Shown here piece after piece: positions 37,129-46,893 of a stretch of 64,000 bases of DNA. Source of the DNA: Marinifilum sp965230805 (lineage in GTDB: Bacteria > Bacteroidota > Bacteroidia > Bacteroidales > Marinifilaceae); contig NZ_OZ246019.1 in the NCBI RefSeq assembly GCF_965230805.1, positions 3,410,001 through 3,474,000 of the forward strand, read 5' to 3'. The position numbers and the translations under genes are program-made. The notes beneath the pieces are model-generated. The model worked only from the letters and a program-made list of their open reading frames with translations, searched no databases and was not told where the DNA came from. Positions within the stretch are counted from its first letter, which is position 1; each line of letters opens with the position of its first letter.

Positions 37129-37743
37129 ATGACGAATTCTTCCACATACGATAATGAAGCAGTTTTAATCCAACAATTGATAATTGGGGATGAAAAAGCG
37201 TTTGAATATATTTTTGATTCGTATTACGTTCATCTTTGCCATTATGCTCGGAAGTTGCTATGTGATCAGGATTTATCGGAAGATATTGTACACAATACCT
37301 TATGTAATCTGTGGACTAAAAAGCATAAAATAAAAATTACCACTTCAATAAAACCCTACCTGTTCAGATCTGTTTATAATGCAGCCATGACTCATTTACG
37401 GCATAGAAAGACTGAAGAGAAATATGCTAAAGAGAAATATTATCAGTTTATCCAGAATGAAATGATGCTTACTCCGGATAAAGAAATAGAGATTATCAAT
37501 AATGAATTGGGTAAGAAGATTTATGAGGCCATTGATTCTTTACCCGAAAAATGTCAGAAAGTATTTCGATTGAGTAAAATCTCAGGTTTAAAGAATCAGG
37601 AAATAGCCGAGGAACTGGGGGTATCAATCAATACGGTTCAAACGCAAATGAAAATTGCTCTCAAAAAACTAAGAGCCAAGCTTGGTGATCAACGATTTTT
37701 ACTACTCATGCTCTGCTTAGGTAAGAATCAATTCAACAGCTAA
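37129..37743 (+). CDS. ECF RNA polymerase sigma-70 factor (operon 3)
   Basis: 204 residues. Region 2 is around 20-90 (SEDIVHNTLCNLWTKKHK) and region 4 around 130-185 (SLPEKCQKVFRLSKISGLKN; EELGVSINTVQTQMKIALKK). It belongs to the Bacteroidota sigma group that pairs with FecR. The next gene is fecR, 404 bp away, an unusually long gap because a miniature element lies in between. The gene is bracketed by copies of that element's ends (36865 and 37996-38017). Confidence 0.93.
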   Translation: MTNSSTYDNEAVLIQQLIIGDEKAFEYIFDSYYVHLCHYARKLLCDQDLSEDIVHNTLCNLWTKKHKIKITTSIKPYLFRSVYNAAMTHLRHRKTEEKYAKEKYYQFIQNEMMLTPDKEIEIINNELGKKIYEAIDSLPEKCQKVFRLSKISGLKNQEIAEELGVSINTVQTQMKIALKKLRAKLGDQRFLLLMLCLGKNQFNS

Positions 37744-37748
37744 GTATT

Positions 37749-38017
37749 TAACGTGAGTTCGACGTAAAATTCGTTCACAGTTTGATCTGATTTTGAGTAG
37801 AAATTTTCTCAAATTTTCGAAGGAATATCGGGATATTTCAAGAAGATTTGAGGAAATTTATGCCGAAAGTAGGCAAACACATAATGGAAAGTTCTCTTTA
37901 CGACATCTTCACATTAAAAATTCCTCAAAATAGCCCGCTATTCTTTCCAAATTTTTAATGCAAATCTATCGCAAATATAACTTTCTGTGGATAGAATTTT
38001 ACGTCGAACTCACGTTA
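37749..38017. mobile_element. 269-bp miniature inverted-repeat element
   Basis: Left end TAACGTGAGTTCGACGTAAA (from 37749) and right end the exact inverted copy, TTTACGTCGAACTCACGTTA (to 38017). The match extends inward imperfectly to about 31 bp (TTCnnnCCACAG). No coding frame is inside. TA at each outer edge could be a target duplication. A further imperfect fold is visible within (AAATTTTCGAAGG-type segments). It lies between sigma and fecR of operon 3 and may affect their coupling. It is unrelated to the IS630-type ends at 14851 and 24736. Confidence 0.8.
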
Positions 38018-38147
38018 TTAACAACAATACTCTTATTTTACCTATATTCTTAACTGTTTTCCTGGCATAATTGCATAAATCAACTTTTTTAAATTTCTTT
38101 TCACTGCAAATTTAAGAGAGTGCGTCATGTAATTAGAAAAAGGAGAA

Positions 38148-39335
38148 ATGGGCAAGAAAGACATTCATATTATTTTAGTGAGATTTTTCTCTCAGGAAGC
38201 AGAACGAGAAGAAATTTCTATTCTTGAAAATTGGTTGAAAGAAGACGAAAACAAGAAGGAATTTGATCAACTTGAAAAGCTGTGGTTTGCTTCGGAAAGC
38301 AAAGAATCTTTAAGCATTGACCAGAAATATAGCAAAGCAAAGTATTTAAACTTTATCAGATCAAACAGGAGCAAGACTGCAATCACGCGCAAGCTTACAA
38401 TGAACATACTAAAAATTGCTGCAATTTTTACAGGTGTCATTTTGGGTGCTTATTTGCTTTACGATTACAGTAATGGTTTGATTCCACAGGTGGTAGAGTT
38501 TTCCGAAATGGAAGCTCCAAAGTACGATGATGCAATAATTAAAACCGAAACAGGTAAGATTGTTAAACTTGGTACTGACGAACAGAAAGAGCTAAAGGCT
38601 ACCGATGGAACTCTTGTAAAGAAGCACCTTGGTGAGGATGTTACTTATCATCCGGAATCGCAACAAAAAAAAGGAGCTGTAATGCACGAATTAGGAGTGC
38701 CCAGAGGAAAGCGTGTTGATTTGGTACTGGCCGATGGCACAAAGGTTTGGTTGAACTCAGAGTCTGTTCTAAAATATCCTACTTATTTCGATGGCGATGA
38801 GCGCATTGTTTTGCTTGAAGGGGAAGCCTTTTTCGATGTAGCAAAAAATCGCAATATGCCTTTTATTGTAAAAACCTCCGATCTTAATGTTAGAGTTTTG
38901 GGAACAGAATTTAACCTCTCATCCTATAAAAGCGAAAAAAATATTGAATTAACTCTTGAGGAAGGGAGTGTTGGCTTGTATAAAAAAGGCCAACTTTTCA
39001 ATCCGGAAAAAGCTGTGCGAGTTAAACCAAATCAAAAGGCAAGCTTTAATAAAACACTGAATAGAAACGTAAAACTTATTGCCTGTAATCCTGAAATCTA
39101 CTCTTCATGGCGATTTGGAAAACTTCAATTCAGACATGAGAATTTTGGTGTTTTGATCCGAAAACTCGAGCGATGGTTCGATGTTAGAATAATAAATGAT
39201 AATAAAGAAATAGATGATATTGCATTCTCTGGCGATTTCGATAATGAAGACATTCATCAAGTAATGGAAACTATAAAACGAAATGCAGGAATTAAATATG
39301 AACTAAGTGGAGATGAAATACGAATATTACCCTAA
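38148..39335 (+). CDS. FecR family anti-sigma factor (operon 3)
   Basis: 395 residues. A membrane segment lies near 88-106 (ILKIAAIFTGVILGAYLLY), a FecR domain around 185-280 (RVDLVLADGTKVWLNSESVL; GEAFFDVAKNRNMPFIV; VLGTEFNLSSYKSEKN) and a DUF4974-like end (LIRKLERWFDVRIINDN). An N-terminal DUF4880-like cytoplasmic part contacts the sigma factor in this family. The cognate sigma should be the gene at 37129 despite the inserted element. Confidence 0.93.
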   Translation: MGKKDIHIILVRFFSQEAEREEISILENWLKEDENKKEFDQLEKLWFASESKESLSIDQKYSKAKYLNFIRSNRSKTAITRKLTMNILKIAAIFTGVILGAYLLYDYSNGLIPQVVEFSEMEAPKYDDAIIKTETGKIVKLGTDEQKELKATDGTLVKKHLGEDVTYHPESQQKKGAVMHELGVPRGKRVDLVLADGTKVWLNSESVLKYPTYFDGDERIVLLEGEAFFDVAKNRNMPFIVKTSDLNVRVLGTEFNLSSYKSEKNIELTLEEGSVGLYKKGQLFNPEKAVRVKPNQKASFNKTLNRNVKLIACNPEIYSSWRFGKLQFRHENFGVLIRKLERWFDVRIINDNKEIDDIAFSGDFDNEDIHQVMETIKRNAGIKYELSGDEIRILP

Positions 39336-39375
39336 AAATAAATTGCCAATGAGATAAAAAAGAAAGAAAAAAGAA

Positions 39376-39403
39376 ATCGGAAAATGCTGGAACATTTCCC
39401 GAT
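39376..39403 (+). promoter_or_regulatory. Hairpin between fecR and susC (operon 3)
   Basis: ATCGGAAAATG pairs with CATTTCCCGAT over 11 bp with one mismatch, around a six-base loop. It starts 40 bp after the fecR stop. No T-run follows. This is the same location as in operons 1, 2 and 4. Confidence 0.6.
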
Positions 39404-39465
39404 TGATCAAGATTTACAAAATCTGAAAATTAAATTATTGTAAACCTATACCCAATCGCAAATTT

Positions 39466-40065
39466 ATGAATAAAAATCGATTTATGATGAAATTCTTTGG
39501 CTTATTGCTAACGCAAAGAATTAGCGTGAAAAGTGCTTTGCTCTTGTGTATGCTTTTTATTGGATTATTGCATACTCAGGCAGCAACATATGTACAGAAC
39601 GAAAAAGTGACTTTGAAATTGAAAGAACAAACCGTTGAAGAAGTTTTCGAGGCCATTTCAAAACAAACAGATTATAAGTTTTTTTACAATCATAATCAAC
39701 TAGACTTAAACCGCAAGCTAAGTGTTAATGTAGCGGATGAACCAGTAAAAGAGGTTCTTGAACAAGTTTTGATAGGAACAAATTGTGAGTATCAGTTGTA
39801 TGAAAAACAGATTATTATAACAGACAAAAAGTCTACACCTAAAGAACAACAACAAAAATCAATCAACGGAAAAGTAACCGACAAAAATGGTGTAGCCTTA
39901 CCAGGAGTATCCGTTTTGATCAAAGGATCTTATACTGGTACAGCAACCAATATGGATGGATTCTTCAATATTTCTGTTGAAGAAGGAACTACTTTGGTGT
40001 TCTCATTTGTTGGGATGGCAACTCAGGAAGTATTGGTTGAGAATCAAAAAAATTGCAAATTGTAA
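39466..40065 (+). CDS. SusC-type receptor, N-terminal part before a frameshift (operon 3)
   Basis: 199 codons covering the signal peptide (LLLCMLFIGLLHTQAATYV), an STN domain (about 45-105, EAISKQTDYKFFYNHNQLDL) and the carboxypeptidase-regulatory-like domain (about 130-195, GKVTDKNGVALPGVSVLIKG). After VLVENQK the frame runs into NCKL-stop. The expected continuation (KLQIVMEEDAEQL) is in the -1 frame, starting within the next entry. The break is an A7 run at 40046-40052 where eight A would keep the frame. Either a real mutation, a slippage site or a sequencing error; as written, this product cannot form a receptor. Confidence 0.9.
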   Translation: MNKNRFMMKFFGLLLTQRISVKSALLLCMLFIGLLHTQAATYVQNEKVTLKLKEQTVEEVFEAISKQTDYKFFYNHNQLDLNRKLSVNVADEPVKEVLEQVLIGTNCEYQLYEKQIIITDKKSTPKEQQQKSINGKVTDKNGVALPGVSVLIKGSYTGTATNMDGFFNISVEEGTTLVFSFVGMATQEVLVENQKNCKL

Positions 40066-42902
40066 TGGAGGAAGATGCCGAGCAACTTCAGGATGTTATT
40101 GTTAACGGTTACTTTGCCAGAAAAGCAGAAAGTTATACGGGTACAGCAACCGTTGTGAAGCAAGAAGAACTGCAAAAAATGGGGGTTAACAATGTTGTTG
40201 AAAGTTTGAGCCTAATTGATCCCGCTTTTCAGATTTTGGATAACAATGAATTCGGATCGGATCCTAACCGTATGCCGGATATCAATCTGAGGGGATCAGC
40301 GATCTTGGATGCTCCGGGACTTGAGGCTGTAAGTCGTTCGAACCTTACGGGTAATCCCAACCAGCCCATTTTTATTATGGACAATTTTGAAACAACGCTA
40401 GAAAGAGTGATTGACATGGACATGAACCGTGTGGAGTCCATTACAATTTTAAAAGATGCTTCTGCAACTGCGATTTATGGTTCACGTGCAGCCAACGGTG
40501 TTGTGGTGATCAAAACCATTCAACCTAAAACGGGTCAGTTGCAAGTAACTTACAATGTGAATACAGATTTTTCTTTTCCTGATTTAGATTCCTATGATCT
40601 ATTAAATGCCCAGGAATTATTTAACCTGCAAAAGGAATTAAAGGCTTATGAATACGATGGTCCTGATAGACATCTGGCTTATGGGATTGACAAATTCCTA
40701 GCCCAGGGAACGGATACCGATTGGTTAGCTCAACCTGTAAGAAATTCAGTGGGACATAAGCACTCCTTAAACCTGATGGGAGGAGACGAGCGCATGCGTT
40801 ACATGTTCGATTTGAATTATGCCGACAGACAAGGGGTTATGAAAGGTTCAGACAGAAAAAATATGGGTTTGGCCATAACACTGCATTACAACCTGAACGA
40901 TAAATTTATTTTCAGAAACAGACTGTCGGTAGACCGCACAAAATCGACCAATTCACCTTATGGCTCATTTGATACCTATGCCAAAATGCAACCTTATTTT
41001 CCGATTCATGACGATTTTGGAAATGTTCCTGCTTATTATAATTATTACGATGCCTATAAGGGGGAAAATATGGATTATTTCTATGGCAACCCAATGTACG
41101 AGGCGCAGGTGGGCAATACTGATGAAAGCAAGTATGTGGATATAACAAATAACTTTGCATTAGACTGGAATATTACTTCTGACCTTAGATGGAAAAACAG
41201 CATTAGTTACACTTATATCAATACAAAAACGGATCAGTTTATCTCGCCAGACTCTCAAAGGTTTATTGATGCAGCAGGTCTATCTGATGAGGATGCTGGT
41301 TTGTTTCACTTTACAGATAAACAATATGAAAGGTTTTATATCAACTCTATTCTAAGTTATTCGAAAGAGTTCTCAGGTCACTTTGTAAATGTTGCAGCAG
41401 GATTTAATGCTACCGAAACAAGCAGCCGATTAAATGGACATGTAGCACAAGGTTTTGCTGCAAACGGATTGGCTGATCCTGCTTTTGCCAAAGGATATGA
41501 GATTGATGGTGTCCCTATTACAGGTGAAGGAAAAACACGTTTAATGGGGGCTTTAGCTAACGTAAATTACTCATACAACAATCGTTATTTGTTTGATTTC
41601 TCATATCGTTTAGATGGATCATCGCAATTTGGAAATGATAGTAAAACAGCCAACTTTTACAGTGTTGGTTTAGGATGGAATCTGCACAACGAAAATTTCC
41701 TGAAAGATAATACAATCATTAGCCAATTAAAACTACGCGGGACCTATGGCGAAACTGGTTCGGTCAACTTTGCACCCTATCAGGCAAAGAATATTGTAAA
41801 TTATTACAAAGATTTTAGATATACCGGATTAATGGGATCATACCTAAAGGGCATTGGTAATGAAAACTTAATGTGGCAGACCACAGAAAACAGTGAATTA
41901 GCAGTTGATTTTGGTTTTTTTAACAACACATTCACTGGTTATATCAACTATTATGAGAAAAAAACAGTGGATATGGTTTCAAACATTACGACTCCACCTT
42001 CTCTTGGATTTTCATCTTACACGGATAATCTGGGTGAAATGATGAACAAAGGCCTAGAATTTAATGTAAGGGTGAACTTGGTAAATAAAGATGCTTGGCG
42101 TTGGAATGTATATGCCAATGGCGTGCATAATACTTCAGAATTAATTTCGATTGGAAATTCCCTTGAGGAATACAATAAATATACCCAGTCAGGAGGGCTT
42201 ACCGATGAGCAAAAGCAGGAGGACGATAGAGTTAATCTGGGGAATGATCAAAAAGTGGCCTCGCATAATTTTTTGGTTCAATTCGAGGAAGGTGGCTCAA
42301 ATACGGCAATATGGGCGGTACGCTCATTAGGCATTGATCCAATGACGGGACAGGAACTATATCTGACCAAAGAGGGAGTTCCAACTTATGAGTGGAATGC
42401 AAACGATAAAGTAGTGGTTGGCGATACCGAACCAACTTTACGAGGTACTTTCGGAACATCATTTGGCTACAAACAGTTGGATGTTAATTTAACCTTTAGA
42501 TACCAGTTTGGTGGCCAAGTGTACAATAGTACATTGGTTGATAAAATTGAGAATTCAAATAAATATTACAATGTCGATCGCAGGGTGTTGGAAGAAACTT
42601 GGAGACAACCTGGCGATGTAGTTAAATATAAAGCCAATTTCAATCCAAGAAGTCCCGGCTATTCACCTACATATACAGGTGCTAGTTCACGTTTTGTTCA
42701 GGATTTTGACCTCCTGGAATTAAGTGCGGTAAATGTGAATTACGATTTACCAAAAGCATTCTGCCAAAAGTTAAAAATGGAATCGATGCGCTTATCTTTT
42801 AATATGAACGATATTTTTTACTGGTCAACGGTTAAGAGAGAGCGAGGAACAGCTTATCCATATGCCCGTTCATTTACACTGGGTTTACGAGCTAACTTTT
42901 AA
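40053..42902 (+). CDS. SusC-type receptor, plug and barrel part after the frameshift (operon 3)
   Basis: The frame holds the rest of the SusC: MEEDAEQLQDVIVNGYFARK, a plug (GNPNQPIFIMDNFETTLERV; SITILKDASATAIYGSRAAN), and the complete barrel ending GLRANF. It has no signal peptide, and its first codons lie in the overlap with the preceding frame, so it is not an independent gene. Joined across the A7 run, the two parts give about 1,145 residues, the same as the intact copies in operons 1 and 2. Otherwise the sequence shows no decay. Confidence 0.9.
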   Translation: MQIVMEEDAEQLQDVIVNGYFARKAESYTGTATVVKQEELQKMGVNNVVESLSLIDPAFQILDNNEFGSDPNRMPDINLRGSAILDAPGLEAVSRSNLTGNPNQPIFIMDNFETTLERVIDMDMNRVESITILKDASATAIYGSRAANGVVVIKTIQPKTGQLQVTYNVNTDFSFPDLDSYDLLNAQELFNLQKELKAYEYDGPDRHLAYGIDKFLAQGTDTDWLAQPVRNSVGHKHSLNLMGGDERMRYMFDLNYADRQGVMKGSDRKNMGLAITLHYNLNDKFIFRNRLSVDRTKSTNSPYGSFDTYAKMQPYFPIHDDFGNVPAYYNYYDAYKGENMDYFYGNPMYEAQVGNTDESKYVDITNNFALDWNITSDLRWKNSISYTYINTKTDQFISPDSQRFIDAAGLSDEDAGLFHFTDKQYERFYINSILSYSKEFSGHFVNVAAGFNATETSSRLNGHVAQGFAANGLADPAFAKGYEIDGVPITGEGKTRLMGALANVNYSYNNRYLFDFSYRLDGSSQFGNDSKTANFYSVGLGWNLHNENFLKDNTIISQLKLRGTYGETGSVNFAPYQAKNIVNYYKDFRYTGLMGSYLKGIGNENLMWQTTENSELAVDFGFFNNTFTGYINYYEKKTVDMVSNITTPPSLGFSSYTDNLGEMMNKGLEFNVRVNLVNKDAWRWNVYANGVHNTSELISIGNSLEEYNKYTQSGGLTDEQKQEDDRVNLGNDQKVASHNFLVQFEEGGSNTAIWAVRSLGIDPMTGQELYLTKEGVPTYEWNANDKVVVGDTEPTLRGTFGTSFGYKQLDVNLTFRYQFGGQVYNSTLVDKIENSNKYYNVDRRVLEETWRQPGDVVKYKANFNPRSPGYSPTYTGASSRFVQDFDLLELSAVNVNYDLPKAFCQKLKMESMRLSFNMNDIFYWSTVKRERGTAYPYARSFTLGLRANF

Positions 42903-42934
42903 TGTTTAAGGTCAAAAATTAAAAATGAAGAAAA

Positions 42935-44446
42935 ATGAAAATAATAAATAGATCCCTTATAGTAATCTTGCTTGCACTAAGCCAATGTTTTGTGGCATGC
43001 GAAGATTGGCTGGATGTGAAGCCGGCTGGTGATGTTGACTTAGAAGAACATTTATCTGATGCAGACGGTTATTTTAAAACCTTAACCGGTGTGTATATGA
43101 ATATGGCTGATGAAAACTTATATGGACATCAACTGATGTATGGCGTCATCGAGACTGCTGCACAAAACAACTTTGACCATAGCAGAGGTCCCTATGATGA
43201 CTTTAACTGGGAAGATCCGGCCGCAAAAAACCGGATGGAAGCAATTTGGTCAGGTTTATACAATGCCATTGCCAATAACAATGTTATTTTGGATAATATT
43301 GATGCCAACAAAGACCTATTCCATGAGGATGATTATAATCTGATTAAAGGGGAGGCCTTGGCCTTAAGAGTATTTTTACATTTCGATGCTCTACGTCTGT
43401 TTGGTGAAGCCTATAGCGATGAAACAGCTTCTAATATCCAAATTCCCTATGTGCTTAGTTTTGAATTGGCACGTTACCCGCATCTAAGCATGGATAAGGT
43501 GTATGAGCAATTGTTGTTGGATTTGGATGAGGCAGAAAAATTATTAATGGCATCTGATCCTGTTATTGGGGATTATGATGGCCAGCTGTTTAATACAAAC
43601 AAAAGGAAATATCACCTGAATTACTTTGCTGTATTGGCATTAAAAGCCAGAGTGTGTATTACAAAGGGAGACACAGAGCTTGCCAAGGAATATGCTGAGA
43701 GAGTTATTAATGAATATACTTGGACATGGGTATCAGAATCTGATTTAAAAGACCCTGATATTGCAGACCGCGATTTGTTGTTTAGTAGTGAGTTGATTAG
43801 TTGTTTGAACGTTCAGAAATTGGATGACTATTACATTGAGAATTTCAACGATATCCGTGCATCTTATACTCCTTATAATGGAAGGCTAAATTTTGCAGAG
43901 TTGATATTTGAAGTTTATATTCCAGACTGGAGGTGGAAGAATGATTATAATCCAACACAAGATAAAGGTGGTAATGATTTCCGCTTCCAATATTTAATGA
44001 AGGCAACTGGAGACACCGATGGTAAATTGGCTCTCTCAGCTAAATATGATCAGGGAGGTAGTGAATTTTCCAAACCTTATTTGCCGTATAAAGCTGTGCC
44101 GTTGTTCCGCGTGAGTGAAATGATGCTGATTGCCGCAGAAGCAAGTTTAGCAGATGGAGATCAAAAAGACATCCCAAAAGCAAGAACATATATTGAAGAT
44201 CTTTGGGACAACAGGGGAGTTATGCCGGAAGATTTGTCGGGAATGGATGAGCAGCTATTATTGGATATCATTGTAAAAGAAATGAGAAAAGAAACCTATC
44301 TGGAAGGACAAGCATTTTATATGTTTAAACGATTGGGCTTAACCAAAATCGATCCTGCAATAAATGATGATTGGTTAAAAGATGTTGATCCTGCCAGCTA
44401 TGTGGTTCCGCTTCCTGATAGTGAATTAGAATATGGTAACCGATAA
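42935..44446 (+). CDS. SusD/RagB family outer-membrane lipoprotein (operon 3)
   Basis: 503 residues with a lipobox at Cys22 (LALSQCFVACEDWLDVKPAG). Family features are LYGHQLMYGVIETAAQNN, KGEALALRVFLHFDALRLFG and the C-terminal RKETYLEGQAFYMFKRLGL. It is intact although its SusC partner is frame-broken, and resembles the operon 1 copy closely. It starts 32 bp after susC. Confidence 0.96.
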   Translation: MKIINRSLIVILLALSQCFVACEDWLDVKPAGDVDLEEHLSDADGYFKTLTGVYMNMADENLYGHQLMYGVIETAAQNNFDHSRGPYDDFNWEDPAAKNRMEAIWSGLYNAIANNNVILDNIDANKDLFHEDDYNLIKGEALALRVFLHFDALRLFGEAYSDETASNIQIPYVLSFELARYPHLSMDKVYEQLLLDLDEAEKLLMASDPVIGDYDGQLFNTNKRKYHLNYFAVLALKARVCITKGDTELAKEYAERVINEYTWTWVSESDLKDPDIADRDLLFSSELISCLNVQKLDDYYIENFNDIRASYTPYNGRLNFAELIFEVYIPDWRWKNDYNPTQDKGGNDFRFQYLMKATGDTDGKLALSAKYDQGGSEFSKPYLPYKAVPLFRVSEMMLIAAEASLADGDQKDIPKARTYIEDLWDNRGVMPEDLSGMDEQLLLDIIVKEMRKETYLEGQAFYMFKRLGLTKIDPAINDDWLKDVDPASYVVPLPDSELEYGNR

Positions 44447-44476
44447 GTTATATTAAAACATTAAAATTTTAAAGAA

Positions 44477-45232
44477 ATGAAACTTAAATATATATACCTG
44501 GTACTAATGCTCAGCATTTTGTTTGGGGCATGTACTACAGATGAACTGATTGACTATAAGGGGGAGGCTTATATTTACTTCTTTCTGGATGAAGAAATTA
44601 ATTCTATTATACCAGAGGAGGAACAAATTACCTTGGAAGGTAGTTACACCTTTATTTTTGAGGAGGATGACGTTAATACTAAGGGGGTTGAAATTCCTGT
44701 AAGTGTTAGTGGTTACATGTCAGACGCAGATCGCTCATTTACCATAGAGGTGGTAGACAGCATGACGACTGCAACCCAAGGAACGCATTTTAGCATCGAC
44801 AATGCCAAGCAAGTAATTAAAGCAGGGGAAACCGGGGGGAAAGCAATTATTAGCCTAAATCGAACAGCCGATATGAAGGATTCAATTTATACAGTAGGGA
44901 TTCGCCTAACCGGAAATGAAAACTTCACGAGCGAGATTCGAACATATTATCAGCTTTCTTTTAGTGATCTACTTTCAAAACCTGATTGGTGGTATCGAAT
45001 AATTGAAGGGGAGGATTTCTATGATATTGGTGAGTTTACACAGCAGAAATGCCTGCACTGGATGGAGTATAATGGTGTGACTGATGGATCTGATCCAATA
45101 GGTCATTTAGATTCTTTTTATAAAGAAGGTGAAAGAAAGAACATCATGCGAGCTTTTGGAGTATACTTACGCGACCATCCTGATGCTCCATTATTAGATG
45201 AAAATGGCGATGTTATTTTAGAAACACTTTAA
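44477..45232 (+). CDS. DUF4843 domain lipoprotein (operon 3)
   Basis: 251 residues with a lipobox at Cys19 (LMLSILFGACTTDE). Landmarks shared with the other two copies are DRSFTIEVVDSMTTATQGTH, KPDWWYRIIEGE and the C-terminal DENGDVILETL. It lies 30 bp after susD and 11 bp before the PKD-like gene. Function unknown, likely an accessory SusCD lipoprotein. Confidence 0.88.
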   Translation: MKLKYIYLVLMLSILFGACTTDELIDYKGEAYIYFFLDEEINSIIPEEEQITLEGSYTFIFEEDDVNTKGVEIPVSVSGYMSDADRSFTIEVVDSMTTATQGTHFSIDNAKQVIKAGETGGKAIISLNRTADMKDSIYTVGIRLTGNENFTSEIRTYYQLSFSDLLSKPDWWYRIIEGEDFYDIGEFTQQKCLHWMEYNGVTDGSDPIGHLDSFYKEGERKNIMRAFGVYLRDHPDAPLLDENGDVILETL

Positions 45233-45243
45233 TGGTTTAAAAG

Positions 45244-46713
45244 ATGAAGAATTTACTGTATATTTTTTTAATGATTATTGTACTTGGTGCTTGTACCAAA
45301 GATGATGGAAACTACGATTATATTGAACCAGGAGAAGTTGATTTTACGGCTATACCTGATGAAGTAAATGCTGTATTAGGTGAAAACCTAAGTATTGCAG
45401 GAGATATAAAAACTAATGCAAAATTAGACGATTTAGAATTTCTATGGTATACAGAAACCCAATGGGATAATGAGGCTGGATACGGTACTATCCATGGTAA
45501 AGATACCCTAAGTACTGAAAAAGATCTGAATATTACTGTAACACTGAAACCTGGTAATGATATCAGTTTAAGATACCTTGTATATAATAACAAACTGAAT
45601 GTACGTTACGAAAAAAATATTAAAGTCACTGTTACAACAGCTTTTTCAAAAGGTTGGGGATTTATTACCGATAAAGGTAATGCTACAGATTATTCCTTTA
45701 TCGCAGAGCTTCAGGATACTGTATACTATAAAGATGCTATATCAGCAATTGATGGTGAACTTGTAAAGGGTAAAGGTATAAAGTTATCTTACAATTGGAG
45801 TAGATGGGATAATTATAGTTATGCAAATATTCTAACCGAAACTGGAGGAAGTTACTACGATGCATTTAGTTTAAAAAAGATACAAGATTTTATGGATCTA
45901 TGGAATTCTACCAGCTATCTTCAATTACCATTTACAGGTGCATTTATGGATTTTAATGCATTTGATTTGGGACAACCTTTTATGATGGCCAATGGAATGC
46001 TATATCCTAAAGAAGGAGATTTAATGGAAGATAACTATTGGGAGTTACCAGTTGAAGGTGATTATGAAATAACAGGTCCTATGTTTGCTTCTGCAAATGA
46101 AAGAACTATTTTCTTTGATTCTAAAAACAGGAGATATGTATATCTAAAAACGGCTTGGGATGTTGATGTTTGGACGATTAGAAATTTTACTTTAACAAAT
46201 CCGGAAACCTATCCATTTGACCCTGCCAATGTGAACAAAGATTTGATATGGGCGACGAATAATGTGCCTTTTGGAGAATGGGTTGGAGAATATCCAATTT
46301 GCTCAGCGGTATGTAAAGATGCTGATGGTAAATTCTATATGCAGTTATTTATGGATGATTGGGATGAAGGATTTACTCCTTTGGCCGAAGAAGAATTACC
46401 TGCCGGAATGGTAGATGACAATTCCGTATTTGCATCAAATGGAGATTTTCCTTATAACTACATCAGTAAAGGAAATGCTATTCACCGTTTTAACCGAAAC
46501 ACGAAGGTATTTGAAAGCAATTATATTACTGACCTGGAAGGTACAATAACCGATATGTGTACAGATACTTATGGGGAAAGACTTGCGGTTGTAATAGACA
46601 ATGGCGCTGGCTCAAAAGTTGTGTTTTATGATACGCAAACTGAACAGCGTATCGGGAAAGCATACGAATCAACAGATAAAATCATCGACATTAAATACAA
46701 AAATGATATTTAA
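45244..46713 (+). CDS. PKD-like family lipoprotein (operon 3)
   Basis: 489 residues with a lipobox at Cys17 and the typical box directly after it (LGACTKDDGNYDYIEPGEVD). An N-terminal PKD/Ig-like part (DDLEFLWYTETQWDNEAGYG) leads to FSKGWGFITDKGNATDYSFI and a propeller-like C-terminal half (AIHRFNRNTKVFESNYITDL; AVVIDNGAGSKVVFYDTQTE). It closely parallels the operon 1 copy. A terminator follows 25 bp after its stop. Confidence 0.86.
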   Translation: MKNLLYIFLMIIVLGACTKDDGNYDYIEPGEVDFTAIPDEVNAVLGENLSIAGDIKTNAKLDDLEFLWYTETQWDNEAGYGTIHGKDTLSTEKDLNITVTLKPGNDISLRYLVYNNKLNVRYEKNIKVTVTTAFSKGWGFITDKGNATDYSFIAELQDTVYYKDAISAIDGELVKGKGIKLSYNWSRWDNYSYANILTETGGSYYDAFSLKKIQDFMDLWNSTSYLQLPFTGAFMDFNAFDLGQPFMMANGMLYPKEGDLMEDNYWELPVEGDYEITGPMFASANERTIFFDSKNRRYVYLKTAWDVDVWTIRNFTLTNPETYPFDPANVNKDLIWATNNVPFGEWVGEYPICSAVCKDADGKFYMQLFMDDWDEGFTPLAEEELPAGMVDDNSVFASNGDFPYNYISKGNAIHRFNRNTKVFESNYITDLEGTITDMCTDTYGERLAVVIDNGAGSKVVFYDTQTEQRIGKAYESTDKIIDIKYKNDI

Positions 46714-46738
46714 TTACATTATATAAGGAATTAGAAAG

Positions 46739-46768
46739 CAAGAGGATTATTGAAAGATAATCCTCTTG
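46739..46768 (+). terminator. Intrinsic terminator after the operon 3 PKD-like gene
   Basis: A perfect 12-bp stem, CAAGAGGATTAT with ATAATCCTCTTG, around a TGAAAG loop, followed by TATTAAG. The CAAGAGGA base of the stem is shared with the terminators at 8691 and 63694. Confidence 0.82.
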
Positions 46769-46893
46769 TATTAAGAACCACTTGTTATTTTGGAACAGAA
46801 CATTACTAGTGTGACGACATTGGTAAATCTATACAATCCTGTCACAAGTTCACAATTATTCATTTATCCAATTCAAGAATTAGAGTATCAACA

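Noticed and set aside
40046..40052. Programmed -1 ribosomal frameshift in susC
   Set aside because: The run allows slippage, but the intact paralogues need none, no stimulatory structure or internal Shine-Dalgarno was seen, and a deletion or sequence error is simpler. Kept only as a possibility.
46806..46830. A further IS630-type end (CTAGTGTGACGAC)
   Set aside because: Only the first eight bases match the ends at 14851 and 24736, no partner end or TA-flanked element was found.
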